Shown one piece after another: positions 1 through 9,026 of a stretch of 43,411 nucleotides of DNA (within the stretch, counting starts at the first letter, position 1; each line of letters begins with the position of its first letter). Source of the DNA: a bacterium. GTDB lineage: Bacteria > Patescibacteriota > Patescibacteriia > SG8-24. The notes beneath the pieces were generated by a model that was not told where the DNA came from, did not search any database, and was given only the letters and a program-made list of their open reading frames with translations. Location: the NCBI GenBank assembly GCA_023246195.1, contig JAHFIW010000007.1, positions 1 through 43,411 of the forward strand, written 5' to 3'. The position numbers and the translations under genes are program-made.

Positions 1-1
1 C

Positions 2-580
2 GGTTCGGACGGCGCACTTTGTTATTGGCTGTGCCGACAGGCGTACCCGGACAAGACCGTCGCCATTCATGCCGGGAGCGGATTGCAGTCGCGGGAGTGG
101 TTTGAACGCATCGGTCCGGTCGAATACGTGGATACGCCGGGCGAGCATGCCGAGCGCGAAGAGATGCGCTGGGCACGGTTTCTCTCCCGAAGCCTTGCGC
201 GCTCATCCTGGCTTGTTGGCAGCCGCAATCGCACCGAGGACCTGCTCGGTACCTACAGCCTCTCGAGCCGGTTGGCGACTTTTTTGCCGATCGTCGGATC
301 TTGGAAATCATCCGTCCTCGAGATGTGCGCCGAAGTCGGCGTTCCGCAAGAGATCATCGCCTCGAGCCTTCGCGCCGATCCCGATTGCGGCCGGCCGGCC
401 GAATTGGCCGCCATTCCGTACGGCCTGATCGAGGTGTTCCTCAAAGTTCGGGCGGAGGGGATGGCCGAGAAAGAATTGTCGGCTCTGACCACTGCGCAGA
501 TTACGTATCTCGACGCGATCTATCGGCGAAACAGTTTCAAAAAGTCGCTTCCGACACGGGGGGCGTCAGGGTTGGGTTGA
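2..580 (+). CDS. nadE: NAD+ synthase, 5'-truncated by window edge
   Basis: Frame 2 opens with GSDGALCYWL (PP-loop ATP pyrophosphatase SGGxDS-like), then GSRNRTEDLLGTYSLSSRLATFLPIVGSWKSSVLEMCAEVGVPQEII, typical of NadE; stop TGA 578-580. Confidence 0.8.
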   Translation, partial: GSDGALCYWLCRQAYPDKTVAIHAGSGLQSREWFERIGPVEYVDTPGEHAEREEMRWARFLSRSLARSSWLVGSRNRTEDLLGTYSLSSRLATFLPIVGSWKSSVLEMCAEVGVPQEIIASSLRADPDCGRPAELAAIPYGLIEVFLKVRAEGMAEKELSALTTAQITYLDAIYRRNSFKKSLPTRGASGLG

Positions 581-1210
581 GGCCGGCGTGACTTCGAGGG
601 AGTTCAGGAGCTGGTCGAACACCGCGGAATCATCGGGGCGGGAATTGAGGACGGAGAGAAAAACCTTTCCGTCAGGATGCATGACGAATGCCCAAGTGAA
701 ATGCGCCGTCGCGTCGATGCCACGGACGTTTTTTGCCAGGATGATGCCAAGACCGCGAGGGTTCGTCATTTCCGTGACCGTGGCATCGTCGAGGAATCCG
801 CCGTTGCGAAGTGCCGTCAACACCGACGACGTGTTTCGGTCATTTTTCACCGGTTCAAAAAGCAGGGTTCCTCGGCTTGCCTTGATGATGGACCCCTTGG
901 CGTATTCGTCGATGACCGAGTACCAGCCGCTCGGCAGGACTTGGACGCTTCCGTCCTGCGGGAAGAGGCGATTGGGCAGGAAGCAGTTTCCCGCTGGGGC
1001 GGATACCTTGAATCCGTAGTCGGAAGAGGAAAAAACGTTGTTGCCAAAATGGCAGTATGTGATCATTTGGACCTGTCGCGCCGACATGATGTACGGATAA
1101 GTGATGGTGCCAGTAACGGACGCATATGTTACCATTGCGATAATCGTACCTAACAAAAGCAATACTCTGGGTTTTTTCAGCTGTTTTCGGGTCCAGTCAA
1201 GTGGCAACAT
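566..1210 (-). CDS. Hypothetical membrane-anchored protein
   Basis: ORF from ATG at 1210 (MLPLDWTRKQLKKPRVLLLLGTIIAMVTYASV...), one N-terminal TM segment then a soluble domain; convergent with nadE. Confidence 0.6.
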   Translation of the reverse strand: MLPLDWTRKQLKKPRVLLLLGTIIAMVTYASVTGTITYPYIMSARQVQMITYCHFGNNVFSSSDYGFKVSAPAGNCFLPNRLFPQDGSVQVLPSGWYSVIDEYAKGSIIKASRGTLLFEPVKNDRNTSSVLTALRNGGFLDDATVTEMTNPRGLGIILAKNVRGIDATAHFTWAFVMHPDGKVFLSVLNSRPDDSAVFDQLLNSLEVTPASTQP

Positions 1211-1240
1211 ACGTTGGAGTATTGTGAAAGTATAGTCAAA

Positions 1241-2077
1241 ATGGGCACATTGCGCAAAATTTCCCTCTTCGTCGTCGTTCTCGGCATCTTTTTGGTCGCT
1301 ATTGGGGGGATTGTCTTTTTTGCGCGCCAACCAAAGCCTGCGGGGCAGCATCTGACGAATCTTCCTTCGGGGATTCTGGATAATCCCACGACCGCCACCC
1401 AAATAACTGATGCGCAAAATGGCGGTGTCGGTGCGGCTGCTTCTTCGCCTTCCGTTGCCGGATCGGGCGGTACGTCATCGCAGGTATCGGCACACGATAC
1501 GAGCTCCAGCTGTTGGATTATCATCCTTGGCAAAGTCTACGACGTCACCAATTTCCTAAGCTCTCATCCCGGCGGCATCTCGGCGATCACGCCGTATTGC
1601 GGCAAGGATGCCACTTCCGCCTTTCAGACCCACGGATATGCCGGCGGTGCGAATCATTCCGCATACGCCTACTCCCTGCTGCCGTCTTATTACATCGGAG
1701 ACCTTTCTTCTTCGGCAACCGCGTCCATTTCCACTACATCGATACCAAAGCCGCCTCCCGCACCGGTCGTGGCCAAGTTCTCGGATGCGCAGGTCATCGC
1801 GCATCATACGAGGTCCAGCTGCTGGATCGTCATCTTTGGCAGGGTGTACGACGTGACCAGTTTTCTTACCGTTCATCCCGGCGGGGCTTCTATCATCATC
1901 AGCTATTGCGGCACGGATGCCACGGTCGCTTTCCAGACTCACGGAGAGGCGGGAGAAGGGAACCATTCCGCATACGCCTATTCGCTTCTGCCATCCTACT
2001 ACATCGGTGACTTGAGCACGTCGACCGGTGGCGGCACCTTGCATAAGGGCTTGCTTCCCGGAGCGGGTGACGATTAA
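1241..2077 (+). CDS. Membrane-anchored protein with two cytochrome b5-like heme-binding domains
   Basis: N-terminal TM (MGTLRKISLFVVVLGIFLVAIGG) and two copies of SCWI..GKVYDVT.FL..HPGG...YCG.DAT.AFQTHG....NHSAYAYSLLPSYYIGDL. Confidence 0.85.
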   Translation: MGTLRKISLFVVVLGIFLVAIGGIVFFARQPKPAGQHLTNLPSGILDNPTTATQITDAQNGGVGAAASSPSVAGSGGTSSQVSAHDTSSSCWIIILGKVYDVTNFLSSHPGGISAITPYCGKDATSAFQTHGYAGGANHSAYAYSLLPSYYIGDLSSSATASISTTSIPKPPPAPVVAKFSDAQVIAHHTRSSCWIVIFGRVYDVTSFLTVHPGGASIIISYCGTDATVAFQTHGEAGEGNHSAYAYSLLPSYYIGDLSTSTGGGTLHKGLLPGAGDD

Positions 2078-2178
2078 CGGCAAGTGCCGTCATTCCCGCG
2101 TTGCGGGACAAGATGTGCGTTGTCCGTGAGCGCGATTTCATGTTAGCATGAAGCGTAATCGCACTATGTTTCGGCAGT

Positions 2179-3603
2179 ATGCCTGCAGCACCTTCGGTAA
2201 CGGACGGCTCGGAGTTGGGCGCGCGTGCCAAGCTCAAGGACATCGTCGGCGACCTCATGATCCGCAAGGTTCCCGCCTACGGAAACAGTTTTTTTTATTC
2301 GCTCGGCTTTCTTTCGATGACCAGCCTGCTGATGCTCGTCGGTACGGGCATCATCATGGTCGTGGTCGGTCCCAACTGGTGGCTCACGAGCCGTTCGGGG
2401 CTGTTCGTTCGCGGCGTTCATCTCTGGTCGACGCAGGCCTTCGTGATCTTCATGCTTCTTCACCTTCTCGTGGTCTTTCTGACCTCGGGATTCAAGGCAC
2501 CTCGCCGCTTCACGTGGGTGCTTGGGTCGCTGATGTTTTTCTTTGCGTTGATGGAGGCGGAATTTGGCTACGGCCTTCGTAACGATTTCTCCTCGCAATG
2601 GCGGGTGCTGCAGGCCTCCGACCTGTATAACGGCAGCGGCTTGGGCGTGCTGGTCAACAATTTGAACTACGCGCAGATATACGGCATTCACATCGTCGTC
2701 ATTCCGCTGCTCATTTTGGCGCTGCTGTTCGGTCACTATCTGCTCGTGCGCGTACGGGGGATCGCGAAGCCGTATCGCGTCGACGTGCCGTATCGCGTCG
2801 TTCCTGCCGACCACCGTAAACTTTTCATGCGTGGAGGAGCGCTGATCGCCGTGATCCTCTTTTTGGCCGCCGTCTTCAAGGCGCCGTTGATCCTGCCGGA
2901 TTCCATCCGAAGCGTCTCGAAGGACGCCCCCGGCCTCATCGCCAAAACCGTGCTCGACGAGTGGGGCGAGTCGTCAGATACGGCGAACTACAGCGACAAC
3001 ATCAACCCGTATGCTTTCGATACCAAGTCCGTCTATGTCGCCGTGCCGTACGGACAGTATCTGGCCGTACACGGCGGTCCGGACATGTTCGCCGCGTTTA
3101 ACGCGTTGGATGACGCCTCTCAAAAGCGTGATCTTGACTCCGCAGCGGCGTATTTCGGTCAGGATTTTTCCGTCGATGCCGCCGCGGACGATTCGAATCC
3201 GGCGATCGCCGTCACGGGAGGGCTTGTGAAGATGGCGCAGTCCGGTCTCTATGAGGCCGCGTTGCAGGGCGAGGAGACCTCCGTGGCCGACCGCACGTAC
3301 GCCACGCGTTTTCTGGCGGATACCGGCGTGCTCGAAGACAAGGCCAAGGAAAAGCAGATGACGACGGCGCAGTACGGCATGGTGCGCGACGAGGAAAAAT
3401 TTATTCCCGGTGCGTGGTGGCTGACTCCGCTTGGCCTGTTGGACAACACCCTGTTGGTCAACGACGATAACCAGGATCGTGACGGTGCCGAGATTCTCGG
3501 CGTGCTCCTCTTGCTGTTCGTGGCATTCCCGTTCATTCCGGTCCTCAACCGTTTGCCGGAAAAACTCAGGTTGGCCAAGTTTTTCTGGCGTGACAAGTCT
3601 TAA
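2179..3603 (+). CDS. Cytochrome b/b6-type membrane protein with an unusual C-terminal extracytoplasmic region
   Basis: Helices with H-x13-H (HLWSTQAFVIFMLLH) and H-x14-H (HIVVIPLLILALLFGH), the bis-heme ligand pattern of the cytochrome b N-terminal domain; C-terminal TM LGVLLLLFVAFPFIPVLNRLPEKL. Confidence 0.85.
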   Translation: MPAAPSVTDGSELGARAKLKDIVGDLMIRKVPAYGNSFFYSLGFLSMTSLLMLVGTGIIMVVVGPNWWLTSRSGLFVRGVHLWSTQAFVIFMLLHLLVVFLTSGFKAPRRFTWVLGSLMFFFALMEAEFGYGLRNDFSSQWRVLQASDLYNGSGLGVLVNNLNYAQIYGIHIVVIPLLILALLFGHYLLVRVRGIAKPYRVDVPYRVVPADHRKLFMRGGALIAVILFLAAVFKAPLILPDSIRSVSKDAPGLIAKTVLDEWGESSDTANYSDNINPYAFDTKSVYVAVPYGQYLAVHGGPDMFAAFNALDDASQKRDLDSAAAYFGQDFSVDAAADDSNPAIAVTGGLVKMAQSGLYEAALQGEETSVADRTYATRFLADTGVLEDKAKEKQMTTAQYGMVRDEEKFIPGAWWLTPLGLLDNTLLVNDDNQDRDGAEILGVLLLLFVAFPFIPVLNRLPEKLRLAKFFWRDKS

Positions 3604-3641
3604 TTGCTCCGGGAATTTTTTCATCGTTAACAGCAACGCCT

Positions 3642-5072
3642 ATGAAGGGCCCATTTAAAAAAATCGGCATCATGTCGGCCGTCCTCGTCTTGCTTTCCGT
3701 CGGCGGTTTCACCTGGTATCGCCTGCAGCGTCCCGAGACGGAGCCGACGGGAGAGACGGAAAGCGCGGCGGAGAACAAGAACGAGCAGCCTTTTGAGGTT
3801 GCGGTGAAGGATCCCGTTCCGGTCACGGACGCGGAAGCGAAGGCTACGCCGATGGTGGCCACTGCCCTCGGCGGATACGACGTGCTGATCGCCGACAAGG
3901 GAAATAACCGCATCATCGAAGTGACGCCGGACAAGCATATCGTCTGGGAGTATGACTTCGATTTGCCGCGTCCCGGTCTGGGTGCCGATGACGCGTTTTT
4001 CGCTGATGGCGGCAAGACCATCGTTGCCGGCATGGAGGATTGGAACATGATCATGCTGATCGACTACGCCACCAAGAACGTCATCTGGGAATATGGCACG
4101 CCAGGAATGCCCGGCTCGAAGGACGGCCAGCTCAACACTCCGGATGACCCCTACAAGTTACCGAACGGGAACATCACCGTCGCTGACATCAAGAATTGCC
4201 GGGTTATCGAGATTTCTCCGGACAAGAAGATCGTGCGCCAGTACGGCACTCCTGGAAAATGCTCCAATCGCCCTGGCTTTTTGAATAAGCCGAACGGCGA
4301 CACTCCGCTGCCCAACGGTCACACGCTGGTCAGCAACATCGTCGGGCACTCGTTGCTGGAGCTCGATGAGAATTGGAAGCCCGTTTTTTCGATGTCGCTG
4401 CCGTTGCAGTATCCTTCTGATCCCCAGATGACCAAGGCCGGCAACATCCTGATTGCCGGGTACACCAACCCCGGCAAGATCATGGAGGTGTCCAAGGACG
4501 GCAAGATCGTCTGGCAACAGGCCGAAACCAGCGGCCCTTTGCGGATGAAGTTCCCTTCGCTGGCGATCGAGCTGCCGAACGGGAACATCCTGGCGAATGA
4601 TGATGACAACGACAGGGTCATCGTCATCGACAAGGCCACGCACGCGATCCTCTGGCAGTATGGCGTGGTGGGCAAGCCGGGTCGCAGCCCCGGACAGGTG
4701 AACGACCCCGATGGCGTCGACATCATCATGCACGGTGATGCGACGGTCTCTTCGGGCCCGGCAGCCGTGCCGACCGCGAAGGCGGGGCGTGTCGGTGACG
4801 TTTCACGGCATCCGCTGCAGTTCGTGGGCAAGTCGGTGACGGTCAACGGCTATTCGCTCAAGAGCGAGGGTGATTACGTCATCATCTCCGATGAGGCCAC
4901 GGGCATTCCGGGATATTATGACATGCCGGTGTTCGGTACGGGCATCTCCGTGGTCATGCCGAAAAAGCTCTACGCGTTTACCGGAATGTTCGTCGGTGAC
5001 ACGCAAAAGACCGGCAAGCGCAGCCCGTACCACCTGGAGCTTTCGCAGCCGCCGACGGAGGTGGCGCCGTAA
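3642..5072 (+). CDS. Membrane-anchored NHL/PQQ-like (arylsulfotransferase-like) beta-propeller protein with C-terminal OB-fold-like region
   Basis: N-terminal TM; repeated blades such as VLIADKGNNRIIEV...IVWEYD, NITVADIKNCRVIEISPDKKIVRQYGTPG, NILANDDDNDRVIVIDKATHAILWQYG. Confidence 0.7.
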   Translation: MKGPFKKIGIMSAVLVLLSVGGFTWYRLQRPETEPTGETESAAENKNEQPFEVAVKDPVPVTDAEAKATPMVATALGGYDVLIADKGNNRIIEVTPDKHIVWEYDFDLPRPGLGADDAFFADGGKTIVAGMEDWNMIMLIDYATKNVIWEYGTPGMPGSKDGQLNTPDDPYKLPNGNITVADIKNCRVIEISPDKKIVRQYGTPGKCSNRPGFLNKPNGDTPLPNGHTLVSNIVGHSLLELDENWKPVFSMSLPLQYPSDPQMTKAGNILIAGYTNPGKIMEVSKDGKIVWQQAETSGPLRMKFPSLAIELPNGNILANDDDNDRVIVIDKATHAILWQYGVVGKPGRSPGQVNDPDGVDIIMHGDATVSSGPAAVPTAKAGRVGDVSRHPLQFVGKSVTVNGYSLKSEGDYVIISDEATGIPGYYDMPVFGTGISVVMPKKLYAFTGMFVGDTQKTGKRSPYHLELSQPPTEVAP

Positions 5073-5100
5073 TGCAATCATCTCCCGATTTTTTGTGCGC

Positions 5101-6258
5101 ATGAATAAGAAGATGCTGCTCGTCATCGGCTGTTGGTGCCTCGTGGCGTCCTTTTTCGCGGCACCCGTCTTGGCGAGTGCCGTTTCGGTTCCGCAGAAAA
5201 AAATCCGCATATTGATCGTTCCCGGCCACGAGCCTGACTCCGGCGGCACCTCGTTCCGCGGTCTCAAGGAACGCGACCTGAACGTCATCCTCGGGCAGGA
5301 CCTTCGCAAGTACCTGCAGGCCGACGGACGCTATGACGTGCTGATGACCCGTGATGCTAAGGGCTGGAATCCGATTTTCGCGAAATATCTCAAGGACGGC
5401 CGCGACGACATCATCGCGTGGCGGAACGCGGCGATGCGTAACATGGCGGGCCTGATCGTTTCGGGCGCGGCGCCAAAGCCTATTTCTCAGGTGGATCACA
5501 ACGTGGCCGACCCGGACGTTTCGGTAGAACTGTACGGCATCAACAAATGGGCCGACGAGAACGGCGTCGATGTCACCGTGCACGTCCATTTCAACGAGCA
5601 TCGCGATTATCCCAGCAGGGTTCCCGGTCAGTATTCCGGCTTTACCATTTACGTTCCGGCCCCGCAGTACGCGAACGGCTCAGCTACGCGAGCCATTGCG
5701 GAAAAGGTCTTCGGGCGTCTCTCGAAGTATGACCCCGTTAGCGACCTTGCCGGCGAATCGGACGGGGTCGTCGACGAGCCGAACCTGATTGCCGTCGGTG
5801 AGGACAATACCGCCAATGCTCCAAGCATGCTCATAGAATACGGCTATATGTACGAAAAACGTTTCACTGATCCGGTAATCCGGAGCCTGGCTCTCAACGA
5901 TCTTGCCTACCAGACGTACGTGGGGCTGCGCGATGCCTTTGGCCAGGAAGACAAGCTTGACCCGTTCGGCACGTCGGTGTTGCCTCACTCGTGGCGCGTC
6001 GCGATGGCGCGCGGGGCGGGACATGCTGTCGACGTCTTCGCTTTGCAGACGGCGCTCATTTCGAGCGGCGAATATCCTCCGGCGCGCATGGGCAAGAACG
6101 ATTGTCCTCGCAGCGGCGTGTTCGGCAATTGCACCGTCGCGGCGCTCGACGCCTTCCAGCGCAGGTACGGGATCAAGGGCGAGGCCGGTTATGCCGGAAA
6201 GAAGACCGTTGCCAAGCTCAATGGCCTGTTCTCCTCTCAATTGCTGAGCAAGCGCTGA
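5101..6258 (+). CDS. Secreted N-acetylmuramoyl-L-alanine amidase-like hydrolase with C-terminal peptidoglycan-binding domain
   Basis: Signal peptide MNKKMLLVIGCWCLVASFFAAPVLA; ILIVPGHEPDSGGTSFRGLKERDLNVIL...VTVHVHFNEH (amidase_3-like); C-terminal ALQTALISSGEYP...GVFGNCTVAALDAFQRRYGI (PG_binding_1-like). Confidence 0.75.
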   Translation: MNKKMLLVIGCWCLVASFFAAPVLASAVSVPQKKIRILIVPGHEPDSGGTSFRGLKERDLNVILGQDLRKYLQADGRYDVLMTRDAKGWNPIFAKYLKDGRDDIIAWRNAAMRNMAGLIVSGAAPKPISQVDHNVADPDVSVELYGINKWADENGVDVTVHVHFNEHRDYPSRVPGQYSGFTIYVPAPQYANGSATRAIAEKVFGRLSKYDPVSDLAGESDGVVDEPNLIAVGEDNTANAPSMLIEYGYMYEKRFTDPVIRSLALNDLAYQTYVGLRDAFGQEDKLDPFGTSVLPHSWRVAMARGAGHAVDVFALQTALISSGEYPPARMGKNDCPRSGVFGNCTVAALDAFQRRYGIKGEAGYAGKKTVAKLNGLFSSQLLSKR

Positions 6259-6309
6259 GGCCGTGAAAGATAAGCGCATCGAGCGTTGTAAAAGGTATAT
6301 ACTCCCGGA

Positions 6310-6888
6310 ATGACTGCTATGCCCCAATCTACCGATGAGGAAGTCGCGGCATGCGTGCAGCGGGGCGATTCCGACGCTTTTGGCACGCTTATCGAGCGTT
6401 ACGATGAAAAAATGGGCCGATATGCCCATCGTTTCATGGCGGACGACGAGGACGTGAAGGATATCGTCCAGGAACTGTTCATCAAGGCGTACGTCAACAT
6501 CCGCAGCTTCGACACGAGCCGCAAGTTTTCGTCGTGGCTGTATCGGATTGCCCATAACGAGTTCGTCAACGCCCTCAAAAAGAAGAAGCGTGAAATGGTC
6601 TCGTTCGTCGATTTCGACGAGCTGTATCCCGGACCGGTGTCTGACCGCACCGCGGACAGCCAGGCGCAGCATGCCGAATTGCGGCAGATGCTGGAAACGC
6701 ACCTGCAGGAAATCAGCCTCCGCTATCGCGAACCGCTGATCCTCAGTTACTTCGACGAGCTCAACTACAACGAAATCGCCGACGTCCTCCGCATTCCCGT
6801 ATCGACTGTCGGAGTGCGCCTGAAGCGCGGACGCGAGGCGCTCCGGAAGGTCATGAGCGATGGTCCGGTCAAAAAGAAAAATCTATGA
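6310..6888 (+). CDS. RNA polymerase sigma-70 family (ECF-type) sigma factor
   Basis: Region 2 DAFGTLIERYDEKMGRYAHRFM.DDEDVKDIVQELFIKAYVNIRSFD and region 4 YREPLILSYFDELNYNEIADVLRIPVSTVGVRLKRGREALRK. Confidence 0.9.
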   Translation: MTAMPQSTDEEVAACVQRGDSDAFGTLIERYDEKMGRYAHRFMADDEDVKDIVQELFIKAYVNIRSFDTSRKFSSWLYRIAHNEFVNALKKKKREMVSFVDFDELYPGPVSDRTADSQAQHAELRQMLETHLQEISLRYREPLILSYFDELNYNEIADVLRIPVSTVGVRLKRGREALRKVMSDGPVKKKNL

Positions 6889-7619
6889 ATGACGAGCGAG
6901 CACAATTAAGGACTGACGGTGAAGCGACGGGGGAGGCGAAGTCACGCATCCTCGGCGTCATTCACGATCGCGGCGTCGCCATGCGCCCGCGCTGGCACTT
7001 CGTGTTGCGCGGCGTGCTGGCCGCGTTGGGCTGCGCCATCATGTTCGCCACGCTCCTGTACCTGGCGAGCTTCGCGGTATTCGTGCTTCGTTACACGGGA
7101 GCGTGGTTCGTGCCCGCGTTCGGCGTGCGCGGATGGCTCGTCTTGCTGCTGTCACTGCCGTGGTTCCTCGGCATCATGATCGTGCTGTTCATCGTGGTCC
7201 TTGAGATTTTGGTGCGTCGATACTCGTTTGCCTACCGTCGGCCGCTGCTGCTGTCATCGGCGGCCCTTTCGGCGCTTGTCATCTTCGGCGGCGTCGTCGT
7301 GGGCATGACGTCCTTTCACGGCAGGGTATCGCGCTTCGCCTCAGAGAACGCCCTTCCCGGTTTCGAGAACATGTATCACGAGCTGGAAAGCTGGCATCGC
7401 GACGACGTGCATCGCGGGGTCATCAAAAAAATGACCGAGAAAGGCTTTATTTTTCGCGAATATGACGGAGACGTTCTCAACGTCGTCATCGTGCCGAAAA
7501 CGAATGCCATCGATACCGATCTCGCTCCGGACGACATCGTCGTGGTGTTCGGCCGCGAAGGCAGGGGCATTATCGAGGCGGACGGCGTCCGACGCCTTTC
7601 GCCGTCCGACGTGGAATGA
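6885..7619 (+). CDS. Multi-pass membrane protein, candidate sigma-factor regulator
   Basis: ATGA overlap with the sigma factor gene; about four hydrophobic segments followed by a soluble C-terminal domain. Confidence 0.6.
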   Translation: MNDERAQLRTDGEATGEAKSRILGVIHDRGVAMRPRWHFVLRGVLAALGCAIMFATLLYLASFAVFVLRYTGAWFVPAFGVRGWLVLLLSLPWFLGIMIVLFIVVLEILVRRYSFAYRRPLLLSSAALSALVIFGGVVVGMTSFHGRVSRFASENALPGFENMYHELESWHRDDVHRGVIKKMTEKGFIFREYDGDVLNVVIVPKTNAIDTDLAPDDIVVVFGREGRGIIEADGVRRLSPSDVE

Positions 7620-7684
7620 AAGATGGGGGCAGCGGCCGTTGTAGTAAGAAGGTGCCGGCCACTGCGCCACTTTCAGTTTATCGT

Positions 7685-8263
7685 ATGCGAAAATTTTACC
7701 TGACACTTTTCCTTGCATTGACGTTCGGTGCGTACGTCTGGTACGCGAATGCGCAATCCGCTAAGGACGGGGCCGCAGTGGCCATGATCGCTCCGGATTC
7801 CCGCGTGTTGCCCGCGCCGCAGCCTTCCTCGCCGGCGCAGGTTGACCCGCCGCAGCCGTCCGTGCCGGCCGCGAACGTGCCGACCGGACAACCCGCTCCG
7901 GTGGCAGCACCAAAGCCGATCGTGAAGCCCAAACCCGCACCGGCGCCAAAGCCGGTTGCGCCTCCAAAGCCCCGCGGCATGTATGCCGACGGTACCTATC
8001 GCGGCACTCCCGGAGACGCGTATTACGGCTACGTGCAAGTCGCCGCAGTCATCAGCGGCGGCCGGCTTGCCGACGTGCAAATCCTTGATCATCCCAGTGA
8101 TCGGAACCGCTCGGTCTACATCAACAGCATCGCCATGCCGGCGTTGGTCTCCGAGGCTCTTCGGGCGCAAAACGCCCAGATAGATTTCGTTTCCGGCGCG
8201 ACCGATTCGAGCATGGCCTTCCGCGATTCGCTGTCCTCGGCGTTGGCACTGGCACGCAATTAG
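7685..8263 (+). CDS. Secreted FMN-binding (FMN_bind) domain protein
   Basis: Signal/anchor MRKFYLTLFLALTFGAYVWYANAQS, Pro/Ala/Lys-rich linker, then GYVQVAAVISGGRLADVQILDHPSD...DFVSGATDSSMAFRDSLSSALA with SGAT flavinylation-type motif. Confidence 0.85.
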   Translation: MRKFYLTLFLALTFGAYVWYANAQSAKDGAAVAMIAPDSRVLPAPQPSSPAQVDPPQPSVPAANVPTGQPAPVAAPKPIVKPKPAPAPKPVAPPKPRGMYADGTYRGTPGDAYYGYVQVAAVISGGRLADVQILDHPSDRNRSVYINSIAMPALVSEALRAQNAQIDFVSGATDSSMAFRDSLSSALALARN

Positions 8264-8264
8264 T

Positions 8265-9026
8265 ATGCGCGAATCAAGAATGATGATGGGCATGCCCATC
8301 ACGATAGACGTCGCCGACCCGGGCGCTGATGTTTCCGCTCTCGAGCGGGTCTTCGAGCACTTTCGCCAGGTTGACGAGCGTTTCAGCACTTACAAGACTA
8401 CCAGCGAGATCTCGAAACTGAACGACGGACGCATCAGCTTGGACGAATGCAGTCCCGAAATGCGCGACGTGCTTGCGCGCTGTGAAGAGACCAGGCAATT
8501 GACCGGCGGGGCCTTTGACATCGTTGACCGCAACGGCCGTCTTGAGCCGGCTGGCTTGGTTAAGGGCATGGCGATTCGTGATGCGGCCGCGCTCCTTTCG
8601 TCGATGGGGTACGAAAACTATTACGTCGACGCGGGCGGCGACATTCAGGCGCACGGGCGTAACGCGCAAGGTCGGCCGTGGACCGTCGGCATCCGCAATC
8701 CGTTCGGCGGCACCGGCATGGTGAAGGTCTTGCAAATCGAAAACGCCGGCATTGCCACGTCCGGAACGTATCTCCGCGGCCAGCACATCTACGACCCGCG
8801 CAAAAAAGGGGAGCCGATCATGGATATCGTCAGCCTTACGGTCATCGGTCCCGACATCTACGAGGCAGACCGTTTTGCTACCGCCGCGTTCGCCATGGGT
8901 CGTGAGGGCATCTCTTTCATCGGACGAGTTGCGGGACTCGAGGGGTATCTCGTCGATGCGGCCGGAATTGCCACCATGACCGACGGTTTTCAGCGGTTTG
9001 TCATTGATTCGTCTTCCCATGCTTGA
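8265..9026 (+). CDS. apbE: FAD:protein FMN transferase (ApbE family)
   Basis: VDERFSTYKTTSEISKLN, LTGGAFDIV, GLVKGMAIRDAA, YVDAGGDIQAHG, WTVGIRNP, IATSGTYLRGQHIYDPRKKGEP; no signal peptide at the only upstream-limited start. Confidence 0.88.
   Translation: MRESRMMMGMPITIDVADPGADVSALERVFEHFRQVDERFSTYKTTSEISKLNDGRISLDECSPEMRDVLARCEETRQLTGGAFDIVDRNGRLEPAGLVKGMAIRDAAALLSSMGYENYYVDAGGDIQAHGRNAQGRPWTVGIRNPFGGTGMVKVLQIENAGIATSGTYLRGQHIYDPRKKGEPIMDIVSLTVIGPDIYEADRFATAAFAMGREGISFIGRVAGLEGYLVDAAGIATMTDGFQRFVIDSSSHA

Noticed and set aside
1228-1236. Divergent promoter agtatagt between the 566-1210 and 1241-2077 genes
   Set aside because: -10-like hexamers exist on both strands, but no convincing -35 at the right spacing for both, and the plus-strand one is too close to the ATG.
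2086-2112. Hairpin TCCCGC-gtt-GCGGGA after the cytochrome b5 gene as terminator
   Set aside because: No downstream T run; may be a processing or attenuating hairpin but not supported as a terminator.
5680-6702. 340-aa minus-strand ORF spanning amidase and sigma factor genes
   Set aside because: Spans two confident plus-strand genes, no recognisable domain.
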